From Desulfobacterales bacterium (lineage in GTDB: Bacteria > Desulfobacterota > Desulfobacteria > Desulfobacterales > Desulfobacteraceae), in the NCBI GenBank assembly GCA_022361535.1, contig JAKSAU010000353.1, positions 1 to 15,782 of the forward strand: DNA of 15,782 nucleotides, written 5' to 3'. Positions 7,926 to 14,670 of this stretch are shown here, in pieces. The translations under genes and the position numbers were made by a program. Every line of letters begins with the position of its first letter. Position 1 is the first letter of the stretch. A model generated the notes under the pieces. That model saw only the letters and a list, made by a program, of their open reading frames with translations, ran no database searches and was not told the DNA's origin.

Positions 7926-8273
7926 TTATCTACCACCAAAGCTTTTACAAGATGCAACAACCAACGAAACCATTGCTAAAAAAAAGGTTGATATTTGGAT
8001 TGTAACGGGCAAGGTAATGTGAACAATCCATATATCTGGATACTCCTTGGTTGTTTGGCCCGTTAAAAACATCAAGCCCAATATTCCAAAAAGTATAGAA
8101 GTAATTTCAAGCACCCATGACGCTATTAACCAAGCAGAGCCCTTTAAGTCGCCTGGTTTTGTGTTTTCTTTTGCAAACGTAACTGTTAATGCAAGGATTG
8201 CAGAGGCGAGTGTCATTACTTGCTTGATTGTTTCGGTTGCAAACTGAAATTGGTGGACGATTGGTATCTCCAT
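7926..8273 (-). CDS. Small three-helix membrane protein, unknown function
   Basis: A 115-residue protein that I do not recognise. Three hydrophobic segments lie at about 18-34, 47-71 and 82-108, separated by charged loops (AKENTKPGDLKG and TTKEYPD), which predicts an integral inner-membrane protein with almost no soluble domain. It starts four bases after the stop of the upstream secreted-protein gene on the same strand. A GGTGA that overlaps that stop serves as a weak ribosome site, so the two are almost certainly cotranscribed. Its size and layout recall accessory helper or immunity-type membrane proteins, but no motif supports a specific role. Confidence 0.65.
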   Translation of the reverse strand: MEIPIVHQFQFATETIKQVMTLASAILALTVTFAKENTKPGDLKGSAWLIASWVLEITSILFGILGLMFLTGQTTKEYPDIWIVHITLPVTIQISTFFLAMVSLVVASCKSFGGR

Positions 8274-8277
8274 TTGT

Positions 8278-8721
8278 TCACCGACAGATCGGCCAGAGCG
8301 GAGGGGGGCAAAAAAAGCTCAGAGCCTCTGAAAGAGTTTCCTCCCCAACAACCCATGGGTGTTTACGGGAATACTCTTTGTCTTTTTCGGCAACCTCGAT
8401 CATCTTGTCGATCAAACGTCTAAAACTTTTCCGGATCTCGCTTTTCGCACCTTCAATATGCTGCGGGTGTATATCCAAAATGGCATCGGCTGCTTGTATT
8501 GCAAACCTACCTTCGAACTCGTTGTCTGCGCCTCTGCCAAAACGATATCCCTTAGCGGCAACATAGTATTTTGCGTAACTCGCAAATTCTTGGCGAAGTT
8601 TTTCTCTACGTTCTCCATAACCAAGATTGTTCCATTCATCAAGGTTATTGGGCACCCAAGAATATGCATCAACCGAAAAAAACACCATCAAACAAGCAAT
8701 TATAATTCTTACCGATTGCAT
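8278..8721 (-). CDS. Secreted helical protein, unknown function
   Basis: A 147-residue unrecognised protein. The N-terminus (MQSVRIIIACLMVFFSVDAYS) is a typical signal peptide with cleavage probably after VDA or AYS, so the product should be periplasmic or secreted. The mature part is rich in charged helices (GERREKLRQEF, GAKSEIRKSFRRLIDKMIEVAEKDKEY) and ends in a short segment with two cysteines and several prolines (FCPPPLWPICR). The cysteines may form a disulfide after export. A strong AGGAGG ribosome site lies seven bases before the ATG. It is followed after four bases by the three-helix membrane protein, so the pair probably works together at the envelope. Confidence 0.7.
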   Translation of the reverse strand: MQSVRIIIACLMVFFSVDAYSWVPNNLDEWNNLGYGERREKLRQEFASYAKYYVAAKGYRFGRGADNEFEGRFAIQAADAILDIHPQHIEGAKSEIRKSFRRLIDKMIEVAEKDKEYSRKHPWVVGEETLSEALSFFCPPPLWPICR

Positions 8722-8735
8722 ATAGGCCTCCTATA
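8721..8735 (-). promoter_or_regulatory. Inverted repeat enclosing the Shine-Dalgarno of the secreted-protein gene
   Basis: On the minus strand TATAGG-AGG-CCTATA forms a 6-bp stem with a three-base loop that contains the AGGAGG ribosome site and ends at the A of the start codon. The fold could limit ribosome access. It is short and might equally be coincidence. Confidence 0.4.
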
Positions 8736-8804
8736 GGAATAATATACTGATATGCGTTTGAGGTTTTTCTTATTAGTATACATTAGCTGGCAATAAGGAT
8801 TTGC

Positions 8805-8948
8805 TCAATCCGATTTGAACACCCAGCTATAAAAGATAAACATGCCGTAAAGCCTGCCCAATACCACTACCCCAAAACACAACCTGAAGAGTAGTTTGGC
8901 TTCCTGCGCCTCCCCTTTACTGCCGGAGGCTACCTTATTTGGGGGCAC
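8805..8948 (-). CDS. Possible 47-residue membrane peptide
   Basis: A GTG-started frame of 47 codons between two larger minus-strand genes. The first 18 residues are polar (PPNKVASGSKGEAQEAK), and the rest is a strong hydrophobic segment (LCFGVVVLGRLYGMFIFYSW) ending in VFKSD, as expected for a single-pass membrane peptide. Its DNA is clearly richer in GC than the flanks. No ribosome site precedes the GTG, which weakens the call. It follows the 434-residue gene by 20 bases on the same strand. PPNK-type starts of this kind recur in short predicted proteins near mobile or integron-like repeats, from memory only, so the sequence could instead be a recombination repeat. Confidence 0.35.
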   Translation of the reverse strand: MPPNKVASGSKGEAQEAKLLFRLCFGVVVLGRLYGMFIFYSWVFKSD

Positions 8949-8968
8949 TGAACGCGTATTTGTAAATT

Positions 8969-10273
8969 TTAATTAAAGAAATAGCCGTATGATCTCTTTA
9001 TCAAGTTAGCCAATCTATTATAATAGCTTCCCAAAATGATGCCGAGCCCCAATGATGCCCATGGATATTTTATGAACAAGAAGTCGGTAATGTTCTTTAA
9101 GATCTCACCAAACTTGGTTGCCAGGGGATTATCCAACCAGAGGATTAGTTCAGAAATTAATGAAGGAAATATTATTCCAAAAACAAACCAAATTATTATA
9201 AACAATACTACACTATAAAAAATTCTATTGTTTTGTTTGCCAGTCAGAAATAAACTATAAGTGTCAGTAAACCTATCATGAACTTCTTCTGCGTGCCAAT
9301 CATAGACACGCCTTTTCCAAGATGGTTGCTCCTTATTTAAACCGTTATCAAGTGGAAGATAGTTGGGTATAACTCCTCTAGGTTGAATTTTTCCTACGGG
9401 ATATATGTACTGTAATGTTCTGTATTTCAAGGGGAAGATATGAAGAGTTATATCCTGGAAGGTGGTTTTGCTACTATTTAACGGTGAAAGAATTTTGTTT
9501 TCAATTTCTTCCAAGGCTATCTTCATTTTCATTAGTTCTGGGGGAGGATTCTTGCCAGCGTTTTCAATTTCTTTATCGTTATGGTATTTGACTAGGTCTA
9601 TTCTCTCATTGAATATGTTTAACACATCAAGTGGACCCATAAGATGAAAATTGTATTTTAAATTATCGATCAACCAAAGTATTAAGGCTCTGTGCTTAGG
9701 CGCATGAAACATCGCGGCATTTTTAACAGAGAATTCGAGTCTTAACCAACGCTTTGCTTCTGGCTTAATGTGGGTTTTGAATTGGTAATGAAGAACAGAG
9801 TAGTGTTGGCTAATAAGAATGTTGTTACTTTCTTCTGATAGCGTTTTGTATATATCGAAACTATCATGTGCTTCATCTACAACTTCTGCCTCGAATATAA
9901 ATGGTTTTTCAAGCTTCTCCGGATTGATCCGTCTGAGTTTCACCTTATGGGGATTTTTGGATTCGCGTTCAACCTCTATCCCGGACAGTTTGTACGTTTT
10001 ATTGGTTGAACTTCTTTCATCAAGGATTTCCTTCGTTCTGTTTTTAATTGAAAGGGTCTCAATGTATTTTGGTGGTTTTCTTTTACGAACTTTAATATTA
10101 AAGGGTGTTTTGGGAAAGAGAATTAATAATTCAGCAATATCTCCCTTGTGATCTGAGTTTTCAACTACAATGTCTGCAATAACAGATGAGCCCCCCCAAG
10201 AGCCGAGGGAGACACTCTCAGAAAGGTACTCTATGTTAATATATTTACCAGGCGCAAAAATGTAAAAGCACAT
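8969..10273 (-). CDS. 434-residue protein with C-terminal membrane anchor, unknown function
   Basis: No family recognised. The first 345 or so residues look soluble: an N-terminal beta-rich part (about 10-150, alternating hydrophobic strands and basic stretches such as KVRKRKPPK), then a mixed alpha/beta middle with a helix of alternating charges near 255-270. Two hydrophobic segments follow, at about 352-370 (FYSVVLFIIIWFVFGIIFP) and 405-418 (WASLGLGIILGSYY), so the C-terminus anchors the protein in the membrane and the large domain probably faces the cytoplasm. The ATG is immediately preceded in frame by a TAG, which fixes the start. A run of 12 G's lies 14-25 bases upstream. Its base composition is AT-rich like the rest of the island. 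Confidence 0.75.
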   Translation of the reverse strand: MCFYIFAPGKYINIEYLSESVSLGSWGGSSVIADIVVENSDHKGDIAELLILFPKTPFNIKVRKRKPPKYIETLSIKNRTKEILDERSSTNKTYKLSGIEVERESKNPHKVKLRRINPEKLEKPFIFEAEVVDEAHDSFDIYKTLSEESNNILISQHYSVLHYQFKTHIKPEAKRWLRLEFSVKNAAMFHAPKHRALILWLIDNLKYNFHLMGPLDVLNIFNERIDLVKYHNDKEIENAGKNPPPELMKMKIALEEIENKILSPLNSSKTTFQDITLHIFPLKYRTLQYIYPVGKIQPRGVIPNYLPLDNGLNKEQPSWKRRVYDWHAEEVHDRFTDTYSLFLTGKQNNRIFYSVVLFIIIWFVFGIIFPSLISELILWLDNPLATKFGEILKNITDFLFIKYPWASLGLGIILGSYYNRLANLIKRSYGYFFN

Positions 10274-10286
10274 CTAAAAGAACGCA

Positions 10287-10298
10287 CCCCCCCCCCCC
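10287..10298 (-). repeat. Twelve-base poly-G tract (minus strand) before the membrane-anchored gene
   Basis: A perfect run of 12 C's on the plus strand, read as G's on the gene strand, ends 13 bases before the ATG at 10273. An in-frame TAG between the tract and the ATG means slippage cannot shift the reading frame. It could change promoter or ribosome-site spacing, and G-rich sequence can itself pair weakly with the anti-Shine-Dalgarno. Confidence 0.9.
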
Positions 10299-10331
10299 AA
10301 CACAACCCGGGTACCAGATTAAGTTAACTAA

Positions 10332-10541
10332 CTAATAGTTTTCAGAAAATTCAGAACTCTCACAGATGTTATCAGGACAAGGGAATCCCCCTCCGTGGTT
10401 ACCACGGAATAACTGAGATGTTTTGTTCGTGTTTTGGGATAATACATCCCGGTACTTTTTGTAAGATGCCCCGTCTGTGAAAGATCTTTCGAAAGGGAGA
10501 TTGTCGCTTCTTTTGAAAATCTCAAAAATATTCTTTGACAT
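10332..10541 (-). CDS. Small 69-residue protein, unknown function
   Basis: Unrecognised. The N-terminal 40 residues are charged and probably helical (MSKNIFEIFKRSDNLPFERS). The C-terminal part turns glycine-rich and then acidic (GNHGGG, CPDNIC, SSEFSEN), with two cysteines four residues apart. A GAGGG ribosome site lies six bases before the ATG (10541-10539), which is the main support. It sits just upstream of the poly-G tract and the 434-residue gene on the same strand and may be the first gene of that unit. It contains a perfect 7-bp inverted repeat, TCCGTGG-TTA-CCACGGA, at 10392-10408. It could be a truncated fragment of a larger protein, or a small precursor or partner protein. Confidence 0.45.
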   Translation of the reverse strand: MSKNIFEIFKRSDNLPFERSFTDGASYKKYRDVLSQNTNKTSQLFRGNHGGGFPCPDNICESSEFSENY

Positions 10542-10680
10542 GTTACCCTCGCGAAAAAAGGATCGTTTTATGATGCAAATCCATTGATATTAGGCCTCTT
10601 GAATGCTCGTGAATCTAAACCCATGGGTAAAAATTAACAACAAATTAGGTTTAAATCGCTAATAAGTCAAGGAATTTATT

Positions 10681-10704
10681 TAAAAATAATACTATCGTAG
10701 TATT
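10681..10704 (-). terminator. Weak AT-rich terminator-like hairpin
   Basis: AATACTA (10688-10694) and TAGTATT (10698-10704) pair perfectly around TCG. On the minus strand the stem is followed by ATTTTT. It lies about 30 bases past the stop of the 83-residue ORF. The stem has few GC pairs, so termination would be weak. Confidence 0.3.
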
Positions 10705-10732
10705 TTTGCAACAATTTAATTAGAATCCTTGC

Positions 10733-10984
10733 TTAGCAATGGTTCTTGGTACTATCATCGGAAAATGGTTTTATAACCTTGAGTTTTTTTATGAAAGAGT
10801 ACCTTCTAAACCATAGCTCTATCCAACCAACTAAAGCTCCGGAATTTTTCGCAAACGCCCACAAAATATTATTCTCACTCAGACCAGTAGCCTGAGGCTC
10901 GTTTGTCTCTGTCGGGCGGGCTACCATGTCCAGTGCGGTATCCCCGCCTGTTATTGATTTGCTCAGAGATGGCACATTGATCAT
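10733..10984 (-). CDS. Small 83-residue protein, unknown function
   Basis: Unrecognised. The frame is open to a TTG at 11032, but that codon directly follows a TAA and has no ribosome site. The ATG at 10984 with AGG six bases upstream is preferred. The N-terminal half is polar and richer in GC (GGDTALDMVARPTETNEPQA). The centre has one moderately hydrophobic stretch, NILWAFAKNSGALVGWIELWF, ending in a basic tail (RRYSFIKKLKVIK), so it could be a single-pass or membrane-associated protein. The DNA of the N-terminal half contains overlapping GC-rich inverted repeats, so it may be a structured element rather than a gene. Confidence 0.35.
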   Translation of the reverse strand: MINVPSLSKSITGGDTALDMVARPTETNEPQATGLSENNILWAFAKNSGALVGWIELWFRRYSFIKKLKVIKPFSDDSTKNHC

Positions 10985-11032
10985 TTGATACCTGGTTCCA
11001 CGATATTCAGTATAAAAAATGACTTGGCTCAA

Positions 11033-11491
11033 TTAATAAGTAGCATACAACAGTTCTAAGTACTGATTGATCATCCAGAGTCATTGGTTATGGTCTGACT
11101 TGCCAGACCGTGCTGCTGAAGATGCACTCGGTGTATTAATCTAAAGGTAGTACCGTATGTCCTTTATATATCAACGACGATTGGCCCGATTTTGTGTTCT
11201 TTTGTTCTCTAATCTTTAAGTGACAATACAAAGATGGCTGTTTACTGCATTGAAAAGAGGTTCCACTCTTCCGAATTGAATTTTTCATGTTTTCTACACT
11301 AAAATACCTATGGCACCTTTTAATTGATTAATCTGGACTTCAATGATAAAAACTTATTGAAATAAAAAGATATCAAAAGCTCTTTGGATAATAGAAGATT
11401 ATCAAAATATTATTTTTTACTATGACTCTTATTTTCAGCAAGCGATATACTAAAGATTTCCTCGCAATACATACCCAACCATTTTTAGGCT
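11033..11491. other. Gene-poor stretch before the STAND gene
   Basis: About 460 bases of AT-rich DNA without a convincing gene. One hairpin is clear: ATGGTCTG (11090-11097) pairs with CAGACCGT (11104-11111) with one T-G pair and a six-base loop, in a patch that is GC-richer than its surroundings. A 50-codon minus-strand frame at 11136-11288 has no good ribosome site. The 3' part is very AT-rich and holds a candidate promoter for the STAND gene. Confidence 0.5.
11422..11451 (+). promoter_or_regulatory. Candidate promoter of the STAND ATPase gene
   Basis: TATACT at 11446-11451 (five of six -10 matches) lies 18 bases after ATGACT (11422-11427, four of six -35 matches). It is about 40 bases upstream of the first possible start codon. 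AT-rich DNA yields such matches by chance. Confidence 0.35.
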
Positions 11492-13957
11492 ATGTGGAAA
11501 ACAAAAATGAATAGAGACTTTATCAACAGATTTGAAGAGATAAATAAGTTCCTCGTTGATTTTAGAAAAAAAGGGGAGAAAAACAGGGTTAGGATCATTC
11601 GAGCAGCGAGTGGGGTCGGCAAAAGTAGACTATGCGAAGAGTTTTTGAATAAGATTGATATTGAAGTGAAAGCTAAAGTTGATATTTCTCAGAATGAAGC
11701 TTTAGTAAGAAGTGATTGGTTTTATCTTCAACAAATAGTTCGTTCAATTGATTTGGTGGCACCTTCAAAACTAAAACTAAAGTTCTTTTTGCGGAACTGG
11801 GGAGGAGAAACAACAAGGGCTCTTTTTATTAATCAAATTGTTTCGATTGCGGCTGAGAAATCAGGATTTAAAAGTGCAAAGGTTTTGTATGATCGATTCT
11901 TTGGACAAGGTGAATTCCAAATAGAAGAGATAGTTGGTACGTCGAGTAGCGCTCAACAAAGAATCATGATAGATTATGTTAGATGGATAGCTCAACAGAC
12001 ACGACTTTGTATAAACATCGAAAATATACAGCAAATTGATTCTTCCACGTTAAACTTTCTTACTTTTGCTCTGTTGAAAAATGATTGCGGTCTGTATCTA
12101 CTCCTTGAATATACTGAAGATGATCCAGACGGAATTTCACTTGATCATATAGTTGAGAAATTTGAACGTCAAAGGTGCTATTGTGACCTCAGGGTCTATC
12201 GCCTTGAGCCACTTAAAATTAGTCATGCTATGGAAATGTTGAAAAATATTGATGGGGGATTTGAGGCCTTTATCAAGAATGCCTACTATGAAATTGGGGG
12301 AAATCTTCGTAGGTTAATTGATTTAGATGTCACCTTTGCATTAAATCCTGATAGTAGTTCATCCCGTATAACGTTTGATGGACTAAAAATGGTTACAGAA
12401 GCGACATTAGAAAATATTTCAACGTTACCATCTGATCTCGATCGATTTATTCTAAACATCATATATGCACATGGCAGTGAGGCTCCCAGAGATTTAATCG
12501 GTTTAGTAAGGACATATCACCCGAGTGAGTTAAAGGTTAGATCCCAAAAATTGGTTAACGAATCTATTAAGCAATTAATTAAACAAGAACTCATTGAAGA
12601 AGTTGAAGACGGTACCATATTAAAAATTGCTCAGGATTCCATTGGAAACGAGCTAAAAAATAATACTCGACATCATCATTTTCTAATACTTGCTTATGAT
12701 TTTTTACGCCGTATTTATGAATCACCAGAAGGAACTAACTCAGACTTTTTTATATCCAAAGATAATCAACTAGTAATTCTGCTAAAATGCTATATTGAAC
12801 TTGGACAAGAGAGCCGAGCAATAAACCTTATGAAGGATATTGCAAGAGTGGCTCTTGGTAAAAATCAAATGCATTCCATTGTTCGATATTTGGAAAAAAT
12901 TGTAAGTACTGTTGGAGAAACTGGATCTCAAAAAACGATAAAGGCAATTAATAGACAGGTTATAAAGCTTTACTACTTTTTAGGGAATATGGAGAGTGCT
13001 TTAGAACTACTCAAAACAACTCCAAAGTTTGGCATTTCTTATAATCTAAACTATGCTTCGCTCTTAGACTTAAACAATCATCATAAAAAATGCCTGAATT
13101 ATTGTAACTGTATATTAAGAGGGGCGCCATCCTTAAAACCTGAAGAACGTTTAAGATTTAATTTAATTAAATTAGCAGCGTTGAGAAATATGAATCACCA
13201 TGCTGAAGTCGATGAATTATTTCATCGACTTGTTAAAACTAAAGAATTTCAAAATCTCATGGAGTATGGTTATTTATTACGCAATGCCGAACTTGTTCAA
13301 ATGGACGCTTCAAGTGTTGTTGACTATCTTCGTAAAAGTATTAATCATTTCAAAGCATTTAATAAAGATTTGGATGAAGCACGATCTTATATTGCAATTA
13401 CACTTCATCTAACACAGATCCATGCAATAGATGAAGCCAAAAGGTTATTAGAGAAAGCAGATCGTTTGTTAGCAAAAATTCCAATAGAAAAACACTCACT
13501 CTATAATAATTTAGCTGCAGTAAATATTTATAGAGGAGAACTTGGAGAATCTACAGAAGCTTGGTTTGATGAAGCAGAAGCTTCGGCGACTGCCAATTGG
13601 GATCGAATGATTGTGGTTATGAATCGGATGGTATTTTGTGCATTATGTGGTAAACAAAAGGAAGCCTTGGAAGATGCTGATGAGATCAAAGAACTTCTTG
13701 AACAAAAGAGCCCACACGACAAAGAAATCCGGAAAATAGCCTTTTGGAATTTATCTCTTTTATATCGCTTGTTTAACCGCACTATCGAGGCAGCGAAATA
13801 CCTAGAATTAGCAAAACTAATTAAAAATGATTTCCACGAGCAAGAATGGACGGCCAAATTTAGCAATGAATCGTATACTGATGGTATTTACCAGTGGAGT
13901 GTACCGCTGCCATTTATCCCCACATTTTTAAGTTATTGGACAATTGATTTAGTTTAA
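11492..13957 (+). CDS. STAND-type AAA ATPase with TPR-like repeats
   Basis: An 821-residue cytoplasmic protein resembling signal-transduction ATPases (AAA_16/STAND class). An NR-x-EEI lead-in (about 12-18) precedes a P-loop AASGVGKS (38-45), in which the first glycine of GxxGxGKS is alanine. A Walker-B-like LCINIENIQQID spans 172-183, with Glu177 and Asn178 where these proteins usually carry two acidic residues (DD or DE). A helical, probably winged-helix region lies near 310-410. From about 420 to the end run paired helices of TPR type (for example ALELLKTTPKFG, EAKRLLEKADRLL, KEALEDADEIKELL). No DNA-binding, TIR, nuclease or protease domain is seen at either end. Start at ATG 11492 or the better-placed in-frame ATG at 11507 (GGAA upstream). 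The gene is AT-rich and isolated on the plus strand. A sensor or regulatory role is inferred. Confidence 0.75.
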   Translation: MWKTKMNRDFINRFEEINKFLVDFRKKGEKNRVRIIRAASGVGKSRLCEEFLNKIDIEVKAKVDISQNEALVRSDWFYLQQIVRSIDLVAPSKLKLKFFLRNWGGETTRALFINQIVSIAAEKSGFKSAKVLYDRFFGQGEFQIEEIVGTSSSAQQRIMIDYVRWIAQQTRLCINIENIQQIDSSTLNFLTFALLKNDCGLYLLLEYTEDDPDGISLDHIVEKFERQRCYCDLRVYRLEPLKISHAMEMLKNIDGGFEAFIKNAYYEIGGNLRRLIDLDVTFALNPDSSSSRITFDGLKMVTEATLENISTLPSDLDRFILNIIYAHGSEAPRDLIGLVRTYHPSELKVRSQKLVNESIKQLIKQELIEEVEDGTILKIAQDSIGNELKNNTRHHHFLILAYDFLRRIYESPEGTNSDFFISKDNQLVILLKCYIELGQESRAINLMKDIARVALGKNQMHSIVRYLEKIVSTVGETGSQKTIKAINRQVIKLYYFLGNMESALELLKTTPKFGISYNLNYASLLDLNNHHKKCLNYCNCILRGAPSLKPEERLRFNLIKLAALRNMNHHAEVDELFHRLVKTKEFQNLMEYGYLLRNAELVQMDASSVVDYLRKSINHFKAFNKDLDEARSYIAITLHLTQIHAIDEAKRLLEKADRLLAKIPIEKHSLYNNLAAVNIYRGELGESTEAWFDEAEASATANWDRMIVVMNRMVFCALCGKQKEALEDADEIKELLEQKSPHDKEIRKIAFWNLSLLYRLFNRTIEAAKYLELAKLIKNDFHEQEWTAKFSNESYTDGIYQWSVPLPFIPTFLSYWTIDLV

Positions 13958-13993
13958 AATTTTTTTATCAACCTAACTTCAACTCGACATTTA

Positions 13994-14614
13994 TTAAATC
14001 TTTTTAGCACCTGTTAATAAGTAACGGCATGAAAACAAATAGGTTGCATTCATATAACCGACCATCGTTTTTGGTGAACAATAACCCTCATGCTGCCATT
14101 TAACAGAAAATTTATTGTGAAGTAGTTCTTCTATTTTAGATATAGCTTCTTTCATTGTCCATTGATATTCATCGGGTAATACGATCTGGGTTAATGATTT
14201 AGATTCTAATCTTACTATATCTGTTGATATTCCAAAAAAGAAGAATCCACCTTTTGTTAGAGTACGGTGTATTTCCATGAAAATCATATCCCAATTTTTA
14301 TATGGTAAAAGATGTATCGTTCCAACACTGAAGATACCATCCAACGCGGAATTTTTAATCGGGAAAGCATCCATCATATCAAAAATCACCAAAGATAAAT
14401 TTGGGAGTGATTTCATTGGTGTTTGGAAGTATAAACACTTAAGAGCCTCAACATCTATATCAGCAGCCAATACATTCGTGCCTTGTTTTAAAAGTAATTC
14501 ATTATAACGACCATCGCCTGCACCAAGATTTAACCAAGTACCAGTCATTGGTGTATTTTTTATCAGTGAGGTGGTCAGATTACTTTCTTCACCCCAAATT
14601 GAGTTTGCACTCAT
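13994..14614 (-). CDS. Class I SAM-dependent methyltransferase
   Basis: A 206-residue cytoplasmic enzyme with the Rossmann-type methyltransferase fold. Visible motifs are motif I LNLGAGDGRY (28-37), an acidic end of strand two, ADIDVEAL (51-58), the DMMDAFPIKNSALDGIFS segment (79-96) typical of Methyltransf_11, and HRTLTKGGFFFFG (116-128). The substrate cannot be read from sequence. It lies 57 bases downstream of the AsnB-like gene on the same strand, so the two are probably one transcription unit. The frame is open for 16 codons upstream of the ATG without another standard start, and that extension (IQNWFDEM) looks protein-like, so the annotated start is uncertain. It converges on the STAND gene with only 36 bases between. 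Confidence 0.85.
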   Translation of the reverse strand: MSANSIWGEESNLTTSLIKNTPMTGTWLNLGAGDGRYNELLLKQGTNVLAADIDVEALKCLYFQTPMKSLPNLSLVIFDMMDAFPIKNSALDGIFSVGTIHLLPYKNWDMIFMEIHRTLTKGGFFFFGISTDIVRLESKSLTQIVLPDEYQWTMKEAISKIEELLHNKFSVKWQHEGYCSPKTMVGYMNATYLFSCRYLLTGAKKI

Positions 14615-14670
14615 CTCATCAAACCAGTTCTGGATTAACTCAAAAGTGTGATAGTTACAATTTTAACTCT

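Noticed and set aside
8359..8736. Long plus-strand frame opposite the secreted-protein gene.
   Set aside because: The minus-strand gene has a strong ribosome site and signal peptide; the plus frame lacks both and is a shadow.
9819..10151. Plus-strand frame of 110 codons opposite the 434-residue gene.
   Set aside because: Lies entirely within the larger minus-strand gene and has a serine/leucine-rich shadow composition.
10303..10318. CCCGGGTACCA resembling the tRNA 3' end (CCGGTACCA), possible second attachment site.
   Set aside because: The shared core is only about seven bases and the preceding T-arm sequence is absent, so it is likely chance.
11136..11288. Fifty-codon minus-strand frame before the STAND gene.
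   Set aside because: No clear ribosome site and a serine-, glutamine- and lysine-rich composition typical of chance frames in AT-rich DNA.
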